A stretch of 64,000 bases of DNA from Sweltsa coloradensis (lineage: Eukaryota > Arthropoda > Insecta > Plecoptera > Chloroperlidae): contig JAMZAV010001827.1 of assembly GCA_024449915.1 (NCBI GenBank), positions 62,001 through 126,000 of the forward strand. The letters are read 5' to 3'. This document shows positions 21,864 through 33,114 of the stretch, in pieces. Numbering within the stretch: the first letter of the stretch is position 1; each line of letters opens with the position of its first letter. The notes beneath the pieces are model-generated. The model ran no database searches. It was not told the origin of the DNA and was given only the letters and a program-made list of their open reading frames with translations. Position numbers and translations under genes: made by a program.

Positions 21864-22610
21864 CAGACACTCGATATTGTCTCACCAGGCACCTCCACCA
21901 TTTAGTTGAGTTACTTCATACATTTGATATTGTCTTACCTGGCACCTCCACCATTTAGTTGAGTTACTTCAGACACTCGATATTGTCTTACCCGGCACCT
22001 CCACCATTTAGTTGAGTTACTTCAGACACTCGATATTGTCTTACCCGGCACCTCCACCATTTAGTTGAGTTACTTCAGACACTCGATATTGTCTTACCCG
22101 GCACCTCCACCATTTAGTTGAGTTACTTCAGACCCGGCACCACCACCATTTAGTTGAGTTACTACATACCCGGAACCTCCACGGTTTAAATGAGTAATTA
22201 CAAAGACTTGATGTGTGTATACCCGGCACCTCCACGGTTTAAATGAGTAATTACAGAGACTTGATGTGTGTGTACCCGGCACCTCCACGGGTTAAAAGAG
22301 TAATTACAGAGACTCGATGTGTGTGTACCCGGCACCTCCACGGTTTAAATGAGTAATTACAGAGACTCGATGTGTGTGTACCCGGCACCTCCACGGTTTA
22401 AATGAGTAATGTCAGAGACTCGGTGTGTGTGTACCCGGCACCTCCACGGTTTAAATGAGTAATTACAGAGACTCGATGTGTGTGTACCCGGCACCTCCAC
22501 GGTTTAAATGACTAATTTTAGACAGTCGCTGTGTATAGGTACCTGCTTTCGGATGTGGGACATTTTAGACACTCGATAATTATTTTTTTACTTGGCACCT
22601 CCACCATTTA
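21864..22610. repeat. 53-bp minisatellite, block 3 with variant subfamily
   Basis: The first five or six units match blocks 1 and 2. From about 22160 the unit changes to a 53-bp variant, cccggcacctccacggttta then aatgagtaattacagagact and cgatgtgtgtgta, repeated about seven times. The CCCGGCACCTCCAC core is the common part. Confidence 0.93.
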
Positions 22611-23035
22611 GACTAATGACTTTTGATATCAATTTTATTCTTGTATCTGACTCTTTCCGTTTCACTTGTTAAATAATAGGGTAGGCCTACACTTGAAATC
22701 TGATGTTGACGGGGAAAATGTGTGACAATATTAGAAACATAAATTATTTGGATTTCTGGTTTTTAAACTTAGTTAAAAGTGCTGGTTGTCAGTGCGAGAT
22801 ATCGGTGTTCAGTGTTCGTAAGATTGGTGTGTTAAGTCCTCCGAGTGTGAATCGAGACAAACCAGTGGTCCTCCGTTTCAAATATCCATCACTAAGAATT
22901 AATTGTAAAATAATGCCAACCTGACAAAAAATGTATTTAATTTACTTTACTTTACCTACCTGTAACTCTTTGTTACTGTGTAACATTTATGCATATCGAA
23001 ATGTTTTGAAACTTTAAAACACCTTTTTCTTTCAG
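22611..23035. other. Intron 7 tail, nothing recognised
   Basis: AT-rich sequence between the minisatellite and exon 8. No shared repeats noticed. Confidence 0.5.
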
Positions 23036-23081
23036 TTTCAAATTTCTTCAAAGGAGCTAACTGGAAAGTCCATCCGAATTG
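23036..23081 (+). CDS. alpha2delta exon 8 (46 nt, phase 1 to phase 2)
   Basis: Acceptor tctttcag, donor gtgagt. With the leading G of exon 7 it reads VSNFFKGANWKVHPN plus TG. The TG pairs with the first base of exon 9 to make the conserved Trp that starts the W-x-Y-C motif of the family. Confidence 0.9.
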
Positions 23082-23307
23082 GTGAGTAGAGATCAAAATA
23101 ATGTTCAATGTGTTCATATTAGTTTGCGACAGAGAGCATTTTGAAATCTTACAAAAGAGGTGTAATAAATTGTTGCTGAAATTGTGAAAATGTAGAAACA
23201 AATCAATATTGATTTATTTTTGAAGCTAGCTAACGTTTCACAAGACCGCGATTAAAAGATCAATCTGTCTGGAGTGCCATTGATTTGAGGTAGTATTCAA
23301 TGATGAT

Positions 23308-24260
23308 CAGTTGTGACTTATCTAGATAATACATGTTATCTGTTATTCTTATCTAGATAATTTTTTTGTTATCTTTTTCTATTATCTAGATAAAATAAAG
23401 TTAATCTTATCTAAGCTTTTTAGCTTTTAGATAACATTTCTTAGATAAAATAATAAACAATAGTGTAAACAAAAATATAATAATTTATCACTTTTGGAAA
23501 TAAAAATTTCTTCTACTAGTTTTTTATTTATTTACTAGGTTAAAGTGTCGCACATTTGAAAATTCTTCTAGATGAGCATGTCAACTTGTCATGTCTGACA
23601 AATATTACGATTGGCAAGAAAACTGTTGTTGTGGAAAAATAATATTTAAAAACGTCAATCTCAATTATTATTATCTTTTATCTAAACAAATTTGTCAAGA
23701 TAATTATTTTTTATTTTATCCAGATAATTTTCTGCACTTTATCTTTTATCTTATCTAGATAACTTTTTGGAAAATCATCTTTATCTTAATCTAGATAGCC
23801 AGCGGTTTAGCCGAGGTCGTTTAACCGGTTCCCACTCGAACACCGAAGTTAAGCAGAATCGGGCGTGGTCAGGGGTAGAGTGGGTGACCGATATGTCCTG
23901 AAACTCACGTATACCGCTGGTTAGAGCAGATGGAGGGTTCGAAAGCTAGTGTAACAGCTTCGTTCTCCTCGACGTCTGCTCGGCAGTCCGGGTTAGTGGA
24001 GGAACCTATATGACTGTCAAAGTTACACCGTCCTTTCGGATGGGACGTTAAGCCGTTGGTCCCCTTGGTACTTTTCGAAAGAAGTAGGCTACGTGCCGGT
24101 ACTGGGTTTCCCCCCCTCCCTTCTGTTCATACTTCAACCTCATCTATCACCACTAATCGTCTCGAAATAGCCAAAGTGCAATAATATGAGACGTTAAGCA
24201 CTAGGCCTATCCAATCCAAATTTATCTAGATAAAAAATAAATTATCGAGTCACAACACTG
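23308..24260. mobile_element. hAT-type element, copy 2 (953 bp)
   Basis: The left end CAGTTGTGAC and right end GTCACAACACTG are close to the ends of the intron 2 element. Flanks are ATGATGAT (23300-23307) and ATGATGAC (24261-24268), an 8-bp duplication with one change. Both ends have the ttATCTAGATAa subterminal motifs (23321-23450, 23690-23800, 24222-24235). A 5S-derived SINE occupies the right half. Confidence 0.83.
23798..24215 (+). repeat. 5S-rRNA-derived SINE
   Basis: The head (23798-23932) looks like 5S rRNA: CCAGCGGT and ACCGCTGG form helix I, with 'gaacaccgaagttaagcaga', 'tcgggcgtggtcagg' and 'gtgggtgaccg' in the 5S order. This includes the internal promoter region. The body continues with 'ccgtcctttcggatgggacg' and ends near 24215 in the hAT TATCTAGATA motif. 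It is a SINE and not a 5S gene: the 5' third is diverged, there is no T-run terminator after the head, and it has a 280-bp body. Confidence 0.75.
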
Positions 24261-24589
24261 ATGATGACTACCGCCAACATTAAAACCACGCAGAATCGAG
24301 AAAGTGATCAAGTTTCATTGGAACTATAGTCTGCATGGACAAGGATTTAAATATAAATATCGGTACGACTTCTTAATTATGTAGTAAATTAATAAAAATC
24401 ATGCTGTTTTTAAAAACAGTACTGATTTGAATATTTTTCCGTGCAGTATATAGTTCCAAGGAAACTACATTGGATCCATCATACTTTTCGGTTTAGATGT
24501 TAATAAATAATAACATCGGGTAAATTCGTGTGTTTTCGGTAGTCGCTTTAGCGGAGCCATTATAAAAGGAAGGTTAAACTAATGATGTT

Positions 24590-24780
24590 TACCGACAGGT
24601 GTCTGCGGTCGCTAAGCGCTCGAACTCTGATCTCGAGGAGTCCAGTTCAAATCCTCGAGACCGGCAATCCGACTGAAGGTTTGCCGAGGTTTCCTCAGTC
24701 GTTAAGGCGAATGCAGGGATTGAGTCCTAATAGCCTGACACCCTCACAATTTCCTATCCGAAATACCTAGTTCACCTGAA
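24590..24780 (+). repeat. tRNA-like SINE
   Basis: 'tgcggtcgctaagcgctcg' and a B box 'agttcaaatcctcg' about 45 nt later give a tRNA-Ser/Leu-like head, then a 'gaaggtttgccgaggtttcc' body typical of invertebrate SINEs. A related body lies at about 38900-38960. Confidence 0.55.
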
Positions 24781-24845
24781 GACGGCTAATTGCACCTATA
24801 ACAGGTTTTCCACGAAAAATTTTAAATTTATAATCTTTGTATCAG

Positions 24846-24996
24846 GGTGTACTCGAGTACACTACGGTCGAGCACAGGTTCCGTCTCGAGGAGCAACATT
24901 CACATTCTCACGAAGACCCAGCCGGGGAAGTGGATTCCTCCGACCCGTGCGCTCAAAAGCGGTTCGCATATGAAGAAACTAAGAGGCCCTACTTTT
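24846..24996 (+). pseudogene. alpha2delta exon 9 with apparent 1-nt deletion
   Basis: The acceptor is atcag. TG from exon 8 plus G makes Trp, then GTG TAC gives Val-Tyr; the family expects Cys next. The sequence has TCGAG where TGCGAG would give Cys-Glu. Reading from 24855 in the shifted frame gives EYTTVEHRFRLEEQHSHSHE and on to EETKRPYF plus T, before a gtaaat donor. That final T with GC of exon 10 makes the Cys of the conserved 'C-DK-L' block, so the downstream frame is the real one. The unshifted frame stops at 25012-25014, 16 nt beyond the donor, and cannot join exon 10 in frame. This is either an assembly indel or a real null allele; the gene is otherwise undamaged. Confidence 0.8.
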
Positions 24997-26620
24997 GTAA
25001 ATACGACTAGCTGACAACCTTTCATCCGAGCTAATCGATTTAGTGTTATATTATGATGTGTCGTCCTAAAAAAATTCAAATTGCGTGCTTTTTTTAAATG
25101 CTGCTTGTAAATTGACAAAAAAAAGTGAATTTTTTGTAGTTAATATCAAAATTTGTGGAAAAGACAATAATTTGGAAAATATAAAATAATGTTCTCCGAA
25201 AAAAAATATTCATTTCTGGGTTAAAATTAGAGTTAGAAAAGTAGCCCCGAAAGTCGCTGGATTTAGAGATGAAGCAAATTTTAATTTGGACAATTAACAT
25301 TACTGAAAAACAGTTAGTCCAAACTCCAAACTCATCCAACAGTCTAAATCACTAAAGTTACGAATCAATAGAACTAAACCAACAAACAAAATCAATAATG
25401 TCGAGTTACGTACTAATGCCTGACAACTTTATTTTCACAGCGTAACACAATTATTTGTAACAAGCCTAAATTTTTATTTTTTTCCTACAATGCATAATCA
25501 ACGAGTGTTATGACCGTGCATGATGCTGTTAGTATTGAGTCTGCCAGCATGGGTCTTTTGTCGTTGTTAGATGAGTGAGCGAGCCATGTGTTGAGTACTC
25601 TGTAACATTTGCATTTCGGTTTATTGATATAATGTATAAATGATAGGGTTTAGAGTTTAGATTGTATAAGGGAGCGTCAACTGTAATACCATAATGCGCC
25701 ACTCTAGCCTATGGTAAGGGAGGAAAGACCCATGCCTACATCCAGCCTCCTTTTTACACTAGGAAGTTCAAAAAGTGAAAAGAGAAAGAATTTCAACACT
25801 GTTTATTGATGATGAATCATGAAATAAAAATGTTTTTATTATTTAAATTTTTCCTTTTGATGTTTTCTGCTATGTAATTGAACAGCTATATTGTACTTCT
25901 CAATACTATTTCCTATTTCAAACTCAAAACAGCGCCGCATTAGTCCAGTTATAGAGCAAATACAGTTAGCTCTACATTTAACTTTCCACTTTTCAATTGT
26001 CAAACTCTGCTCTACTATAAAAAGAGAAAAGTAAAAAGTGAAATGACCTTGAAGAGTTGATTGTGATTGGTTAATTTCAGAAATAGGTGGCAGATATAAC
26101 ATGTCTCAGAATGCATATAAACCTGGCTGTGAAATATAATAAATGCTTGACAAATGTCAAATGTGTCACATTGCCAATTTGAGCATATTATTTTGAAGAA
26201 AACTAAATAATAAGAATGAAGTATAAGGAAAAGTCAGTAAATTCACCACAAACGCCAACCAATAAATGGTATTGTTTTAGAATATGATGCAAAAGAAGAA
26301 TTTGATTGATTTTTTGAGGAAATTATAACGCCACTTGATCGGGTCTTCGTCGTGACTGTGTCTGCCCAATGTTAAATGTATGTCTGTCTGTCTGGTCCCA
26401 TACGGCCGAACGGCCAAATAGCTTGAGCTGAAACTTTAAACAGACATCCGTGACCAGGTAACTGAGATTACTAACTAAATGAGAAAAATCCGTTGAGATT
26501 TAAACCTACAAGTAATAATAAATTGAAAAATATGCTTGAAATGTGAAGGTTTCATTTTAACAACAATGCTTTTGTTCTAGAAGAAGTCATTTTTATCGAA
26601 TAATTTTTGGCAGGCCGTGA
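24997..26620. other. Intron 9, first part, mostly unrecognised
   Basis: A partial arm of the 26903-27170 foldback family ('gttagatgagtgagcgagcc', near 25566) and a 'ggaggaaagacccatgc' scrap near 25720 are the only shared elements noticed. Confidence 0.4.
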
Positions 26621-26627
26621 TTTTATG

Positions 26628-26745
26628 CAGCGACCAAGAAGTATAGAATCTTCCACGCTCAAGGTACCCCCAAATTCTGCTGGGAGATTGAGTAAACTTT
26701 GCAATCTTTACTCGTATTTTGTACTGGCTATGTTTTCTATAGTAT
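26628..26745 (+). repeat. Dispersed direct repeat, copy 1
   Basis: 'gaatcttccacgctcaaggt' through 'tgcaatctttactcgtattt' is a diverged copy of 27876-28000. The two lie in the same orientation on either side of the foldback/CTAG block. Confidence 0.5.
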
Positions 26746-26840
26746 TGTAACAGTTGATGTAAACTAAACTGCGTTATATGGATTTCAAAACATGTTTAAT
26801 AATTTTTTCAATACAATCCATATACTACAAAATGTTTTCA

Positions 26841-26913
26841 GACCAGGGGATTGAACCCAGGTCTCCCACATTCCGGGTATAAGAACGCCTTAGCCAACTA
26901 AACTAGGGAAACG
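26841..26913 (-). repeat. tRNA-like sequence with A and B boxes
   Basis: On the minus strand, 'tagtttagttggc' fits a pol III A box and 'gggttcaatcccc' a B box, with an anticodon-arm-like 'cggaatgtgggaga' between. It belongs to the same tRNA family as the foldback at 11712-11884, but here the D-arm region is kept. It abuts the hairpin arm at 26903. I call it a SINE head and not a gene, because it has an odd anticodon arm and no terminator. Confidence 0.5.
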
Positions 26914-27080
26914 CCAAAGTCGTTGATAGACGAGTGAGTGAGCCATGTGTTGAATACCCGGTATCATTCCCCATACTGGGCTAGATCCAGCCTTAGGTAT
27001 AGGGGAGGAAAGGGGATGTTCCCGGGTACTCAACACATTGCTCGCTCACTCGTTAAACAACGACTTTGGCGTTTCCCTAG
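26903..27080. mobile_element. Foldback element with about 59-bp arms
   Basis: The left arm 26903-26961 (ctagggaaacgccaaagtcg onward) and right arm 27022-27080 are near-perfect complements. A third arm copy follows at about 27110-27170, and an isolated one at about 25560-25605. No coding capacity. Confidence 0.75.
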
Positions 27081-27188
27081 TGTAGTGGGAGGAGAGGGAA
27101 TGTTCCCGAGTACGGAGTACTAACACATTGCTCGCTCACTCGTTAAACAACGACTTTGGCGTTTTCCTAGTTTAACGACAGTGGCTTT

Positions 27189-27812
27189 TTGGATGAGCGT
27201 AGCGAAGATACCATTCTACTACACTGAAGAAAAAAATCTGGATTTTTTTTTCTTTTTTTCCTTTTTTTCTGTATTTTTGTGTGTTTGTTCACACGATTCC
27301 GGCTAAACCGATACTCCAATTGCGATAAAATTTTCTGGAGGCCTTCGAAATCTCTGAAATTAGAACTGCCACGTTTTTGATCGCAATCGAAAAATTATTT
27401 CTTATTAAAATCGCAATTTTACGATTTTTTCCGATTAAAAAAAAAATCTTGGACTTATAACACCTACATGCTTTATCCGATTGTAATGATTATTTCACAA
27501 AACCTTAATTTTATGAATTGATATATTCATGTGAAATTTGACCGCAATCAAAAAATTATTTCTCATGATAATCGCAATTTTAAGATTTTTTTCCGATTTT
27601 TTTAAATTTCTTTTACTTTAACACCTACATGCTTTATCCGATTGTAATGATTTTTTTCACAGAACCTTAGTTTTATGAATTTATATATTCGTGGGAAATT
27701 TGAGCGTAATCGAAAAATTATTTCTCATAAAATCGCAATATTTACGCTTTTTTTGTTTTAAAAAAAATACGCTCATCCAACAACGCGCCTGAAAAAGCGT
27801 TTGCGAAGCTTC
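27189..27812 (+). repeat. CTAG-family dispersed repeat
   Basis: It runs from 'ttggatgagcgtagcgaaga' to 'aaagcgtttgcgaagcttcc', with three tandem sub-blocks of 'gcttta/tccgattgtaatgat' and 'ttatttct...aaatcgcaat'. The end has lost the final TAG. Confidence 0.7.
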
Positions 27813-27875
27813 CTTGTGTACTTGAAGATATCATTTTTATCTAATCATGTTTTGATTGTCAAGCGGTGAATGCAT

Positions 27876-28000
27876 GGCAGTGAGTAACCAAGGTGTACCG
27901 AATCTTGCACGCTCATAGTTCCCGAAAATTCCGCTAGTAGATAATATACCTTGCAATCTTACCTCGTATTTCGTACGGGCTGTTTTTTTCCAAAGTATTT
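27876..28000 (+). repeat. Dispersed direct repeat, copy 2
   Basis: Partner of 26628-26745 ('gaatcttgcacgctcatagt', 'ttgcaatcttacctcgtatt'). Confidence 0.5.
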
Positions 28001-28915
28001 GATGCATTTCAAAAGATGTTCTATAATGACGTTGTTTGGTTTCATGAATAAAGTAAAAGCCTTTTATGATTTTATTTAATTGAGAGTTATGTGAAGTTCC
28101 ATATCGTACAAGTCCAATGCAGCTAAAAACACGTGTGGTCTGAAATGTATAGTATTCAGAATTAATCAATATTATGTAAAATATTATTATGATCGGCATT
28201 ATGTTGTTGTATTTTATTTATTTGAAGTTTGTATTTTCATAATAATAGCGCATTGTAGTATATTATTAATATTATTGTAATTCTTGACATGACTCACTTG
28301 CACGTCATTACATCCCGCACGTCAGCTCTATTAAGGCATATTATCACATAGAGTTGTGCGTCACATATGAAAAATCTTAAATTATTTTAGTAAGCTAGAA
28401 GAAAAAATCAAAGAAATCTGTCTTTATTTCGAGCAATATTATGGAAATTGTACAGTGCGTGACGTCACCATTCGTGACGTAGTTGGATGCCTACTGAGCT
28501 TCGCTACCGACCGACCGACTGACACATCGATGAATGCGGCGGCTTCACTACCATCGGGCACCGGACGGGCAGTTGAGTTAGTTTTATGTTCTCCACGAGT
28601 TTCATTTGATACCTAATCATTATTTTGATCTCGTAATCTCTTTCAATCAAAGTCAAATGCATTATGTTGTTCACTAAAGAAAACATTTACTGGGCTGTCA
28701 AGTAACAAATCTGAGAAGGCTAGTCTAGCCGAGTGTCGCCTCGCCCGGCTCGGTCAGCAGGCATCCACCACCGTCACATGCCCCAAGGCGCGCAACAAAA
28801 CAAATCATTGTAGAGGGTGCCTCATCCAAAAGTTGCCATAAATTGCTGCTTTCTTATTTTTGGTCCATCTAATTGTACAAAAATACTTGATCTCATCTTG
28901 TGTTCCTGTTACTAG
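28001..28915. other. Intron 9 tail, nothing recognised
   Basis: Two TGACGT-type motifs (28460-28482) occur close together but have no supporting promoter context. Confidence 0.4.
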
Positions 28916-29006
28916 GCGACAAGACGCTGATGCAGTCCCTCGTATTCGACGCCTTCGTCACCGAGAGCCTGGGCAAGAACATTTCCATGAAGGACGGGCC
29001 CCAGAA
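28916..29006 (+). CDS. alpha2delta exon 10 (91 nt)
   Basis: Acceptor actag, donor gtaaga. With one base from exon 9 it starts C-DKTLMQSLVFDAFVTESL and goes on GKNISMKDGPQ plus AA. It aligns with the vertebrate 'CDKELIQEVLFDAVV(S/T)AP' segment. NIS is a potential N-glycosylation site. A 16-kb intron follows. Confidence 0.95.
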
Positions 29007-29930
29007 GTAAGAGCATGGACATCATATTGTTGTCGCTCACTTTACGTCCGCAGGGACACAACAAACTCAACTAATTACTTGAGCTGTCAACAAGCACTTC
29101 ACTCAAATTCTAAAACGCAATTCAGCACAATATATTATTCTTTTGATTCAAATAAAATGCATGGATGTTTTTTGAATAGGTTATCAAATTGCATGTCAAC
29201 AATTATCTGGTCTCTATTCTACTGGTGACAGTAAGCTTGGACTGTGTCTTGTAAAGTTAGCTTGAGCAAGAGAAGACTCGATAGGTACGTTTAGATCGTA
29301 GGGATCTAGCTTTCTTAGAGCTTCTATCTCTAGTTCTAAAATTTTATTTATTTTAATGGAAAGCGATTAAGGGTTTGTACGTATACAACGATGATGTGGG
29401 TATCACACAAAGCGAAGAGTCGGCGACTCGGTACCGGTATGGCTAGAGTGGAAAGTTCATTTATCTAGGTGCCCGTTAGGGCGCCGCAGCCAAGCCGCGG
29501 TGCGCTACACACTCAGGCACCTTATACAGCAAGCAGAGTTGGGGTGATTTCGAGGTGTCACCCAGCCGTCATGAAACGTGATGTAAACTTGAAAACTATC
29601 AAAATCGAGGGGATTTAGGTACCCGACAACACATGCCAAATTTGGTTGGTGTACAAACAGCGATTCTGACCAAACGGATGGGGCTACAACTTTCATATTT
29701 TACATGGACATTAAGGTAATAGTGATGTAATTCCCTTTGAAAGAAAAAGTTTAAAAAAAATTGCTGGAAGGCTTCCAAATAAAGGTTTTAAAATAAGCCT
29801 TATACAGGCATACAATCAACAAGTAACTATAGTTACGTGACAATAATCGCCTACATTGTTTACAAAAAGCAAGTCTTTGGACCACTATATTTTTTCATTC
29901 TATTGTTAATTGGTAATACCATAGCAATTA

Positions 29931-31230
29931 TTATTATTATTCCAACATGTCATACAATCACATTGCTGGAGGTAAGAAATTAGAGCATAGCCCCATAACA
30001 CAAAGTGTCTTACCACCAGGACAATATACACAATACAATAATAGAATATACAAAACACATTCAACAATATAAAACACATAATAACAATATACTCAATAAT
30101 CTCAATATTAGAAAAACACAAAATATCACAAAAAATACTCATAGATAACACACATAAATGTAATACAAAATTATGGCAAGTGTGAGTGTGAATTTGAGTG
30201 TGAATGTGAATAAAGAGTGTATGTGTACATGTGAGTGAGTGGTATTCGTGTTAACTAGTATGATCTTGACTGTTCATTAAAGTTATTCTAAGGTCTCTCC
30301 GAAATTTATGAAAATCTTGTTCTGTGCGGACCTCATAAGACGGAGCATTCCAATCACTAACAGATCGACAGAAAAAACCTTGCTGATACTGCGTTGTTCT
30401 AGCAAAGGGGGGTATCAGAGTAACAGCTCTACCGTATCTGCATGAGCGATATCCAAGTTGTATTCTGGTCAATGGATCCAGGTCGATTAGCCCGTTAAAC
30501 ATTTTCTTCAGAAAAACGATTCCCAACTCCTTTAGGTGATTTTCAAGAGTAAGTATATCACACATCTTCGTTCGTTGTTGCCTATTTAAGTCTTTTCTTT
30601 TGATGATGAATTTTGTCACTCTATTCTGTAGAGATTCTAATTTGTAAGCATTGGTCTTCGAGGTTGGATGCCATGCAGGACAACCATAGGACAGTGTAGG
30701 TCTAACTAGGCATTTTGCATAAGTACACAGTTCGCTTGACCTGACTACGTGCACCATGCAAAGTTCTGGATAAAAAGCCTAGAAGCTTAGCAGATTGTTT
30801 CCTCACGATTTCAGTCTGAATGTTCCACTTCAAATCCTGAGTTATTGCAATACCTAAGAGCTTAATTTTGATTTCCCGTTTAATGTAACAGCCATTGATT
30901 TTGAAAACTATTGCAGGTGCTTTTTTAGATTTTGTCAAGGTAATGTGGCTGCATTTATTTTCGTTAAGTAACATTTGGTTTAGTTCACACCATAGCTCAA
31001 TGTTTTCAAGGTCCTTTTGTAATATATCCACATCAGTTGCTGACTTGATGGTTCTGTAAATAGTACAATCGTCCGCATATAGTCTAACTTTGGATTCCAC
31101 ACACCTGGGTAGGTCCATCATAAATATGGTGAATAGTAAAGGACCAAGTACCGATCCTTGGGGCACTCCAGATGTAACACGAAAATCAGAAGAGTCAGCA
31201 CCATCAAAGACAACCTTCATGCTGCGTCCT
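29931..31230 (-). mobile_element. 5'-truncated Jockey/CR1-group LINE inserted in Z copy 2
   Basis: The minus-strand 3' end is at left, with an (AAT)n-like tail (ttattattattcc). ATTA occurs at both borders (29927-29930, 31231-31234). Only the RT and C-terminal part of ORF2 is present. Confidence 0.8.
30251..31230 (-). pseudogene. LINE reverse transcriptase (Jockey/CR1 group), frameshifted
   Basis: The first frame has SGVPQGSVLGPLLFTIFMMD and VRLYADDCTIY, the RT palm motifs with the YADD catalytic pair, then LNENKCSHITLTKS and an 'IKLLGI' strand. A frameshift at about 30710-30750 leads into LVRPTLSYGCPAWHPTSKT and SLQNRVTKFI, the usual thumb and C-terminal block. RT fingers and endonuclease are missing through 5' truncation, so it is inactive. 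Confidence 0.85.
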
Positions 31231-31835
31231 ATTAAATCGACTTTGATAAATTTATTATATTTTAACAAATAATTTTGCAATGGAACTAGAAAAAGTAATG
31301 AGATCCCACACATAACAAAAACTTGTAAAAATACAGCCAAGCCTTACACACTCAAAAGAAATGAGATCTAAAAAAAGGGCCAAGCTCATCTACCATTCCA
31401 CATTTGCGCATTCTTAATTCATAAACGTACAGTGTTCCGTAACAACACCCTTGAAAAGCTTGGCAAAATAGAATTTGCATGACCATTACGTTAAAATTAA
31501 TTAGAAAAAAAGAATTTGGATGAACTATTACGTTTAAATTAATAGTTGCAAATTCTATTTCACCAAGCTTTTTGAGGATGTTGTTACGGGACACTGTACG
31601 TTTATGAATTAAGAATGCGCAAATGTGAAAGGGTAGATGAGCTTGGCCCTTTTTTTAGATCTCATTTCTTTTGAGTGTGTAAGGTTTGGCTGTATTTTTA
31701 CAAGTTTTTGTTATGTGTGGGTAAACCACTCATCCATCTGGCACGCCCGCTGCTTGTCAAGAGAAAGAGCGTTGAAGAAGACAAAGAAGAAGAGTTGTCA
31801 ATAACATTTGAATACTAAATCTTTGGAAGAAAGAT

Positions 31836-32905
31836 ACACATAACAAAAACTTGTAAAAATACAGCCAAACATTACACACTCAAAAGAAATGAGATCTTAA
31901 AAAAGGGCCAAGCTCATCTACCCTTCCACATTTGCGCATTCTTAATTCATAAACGTACAGTGCCCCGTAACAACACCCTTGAAAAGCTTGGAAAAATAGA
32001 ATTTGCAACTATTAATTTAAACGTAATAGTTCATCCAAATTCTTTTTTCTAATTAATTTTAACGTAATAGTCAATGGTCATGCAAATTCTATTTTGCCAA
32101 GCTTTTCAAGGGTGTTGTTACGGGACACTGTACGTTTATGAATTAAGAATGCGCAAATGTGGAAGGGTAGATGAGCTTGGCCATTTTTTTAGATCTCATT
32201 TCTTTTGAGTGTGTAAGGTTTGGCTATATTTTTACAAGTTTTTGTTATGTGTGGGATCTCATTACTTTTTCAAGTTCCATTGCAAAATTATTTGTTAAAA
32301 TATAATAATTTTATCAAAGTCGATTTAATTGCTATGGCATTACCAATTAACAATATAATGAAAAAATAAAGTGGTCCAAAGACTTGCTTTTTGTAAACAA
32401 TGAAGGGATTATTGTCACGTAACTATAGTTACTTGTTGATTGTATGCCTGTATAAGGCTTATTTTAAAACCTTTATTTGGAAGCCCTCCAGCAATTTCTT
32501 AAAACGTTTTCTTTCAAAGGGAATCACATCACTATAACATGTAAAATATGAATATGAACGTTGTGGCCCCACCCGTTTGGTCAGAATCGCTGGGCAATTG
32601 AAACTGACGAATTAGATTGTAGTAGGCTGTATGAGTAGTAGCCAGTAGTAACTAACGTCCTTTAAGTGATTTTGAGCATGTTTCAAGTCATATTTTCACC
32701 AAGAAGGAATGCTCGTACCCCAACCAAATTTGGCATGTGTTGTCGAGTACCTAAATCCCCTCGATTTTGATAGTTTTCAAGTTCACATCACGTTTCATGA
32801 TGGCTGGGTGACACCTCGAAATCACCCCAACTCTGCTTGCTGTATAAGGTGCCTGAGTGTGTAGCGCACCGCGGCTTGGCTGCGGCGCCCTAACGGGCAC
32901 CTAGA
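31836..32905 (-). mobile_element. Z/FB composite, copy 3 (short form, reversed)
   Basis: The FB palindrome 31836-32255 is at left; the Z end (ggcgccctaacgggcaccta, then ga) closes at 32905. It is the best uninterrupted short copy, placed head-to-head with copy 2 with a 114-bp spacer. Confidence 0.7.
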
Positions 32906-32964
32906 TCATTGCTAATGCCACTGAAAATCAGTTTCTGACTGAGTGGGTATAGACACTGAACACG

Positions 32965-32968
<4 letters not shown>

Positions 32969-33022
<54 letters not shown>

Positions 33023-33027
33023 TTCAT

Positions 33028-33078
<51 letters not shown>

Positions 33079-33080
33079 TA

Positions 33081-33114
<34 letters not shown>

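Larger units (their letters stand above)
29464..31721 (+). mobile_element. Z/FB composite, copy 2 (short form), split by a LINE
   Basis: The left half 29464-29930 ends '...accatagcaatta'; the right half resumes at 31231 'attaaatcgactttgat' and runs through the FB palindrome (31305-31721). Copy 3 is uninterrupted at this point, which fixes the insertion. The short form lacks the 'ggcggacattt' block and has 'cattgtttacaaaaagcaag' instead. Confidence 0.7.

Noticed and set aside
17790..22610. Possible CRISPR-like array
   Set aside because: Units abut head-to-tail with no unique spacers, in an animal intron; it is a minisatellite.
23798..23932. Functional 5S rRNA gene
   Set aside because: The 5' third is diverged, there is no T-run terminator after the head and a SINE body follows; it lies in a transposon.
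26841..26913. Functional tRNA gene
   Set aside because: The boxes are fair but the stems are poor, the anticodon arm is odd, and it belongs to a repeat block; better read as a SINE head.
28455..28485. CRE-like TGACGTCA pair as an internal promoter
   Set aside because: No TSS, core promoter or first-exon evidence; two short motifs are not enough.
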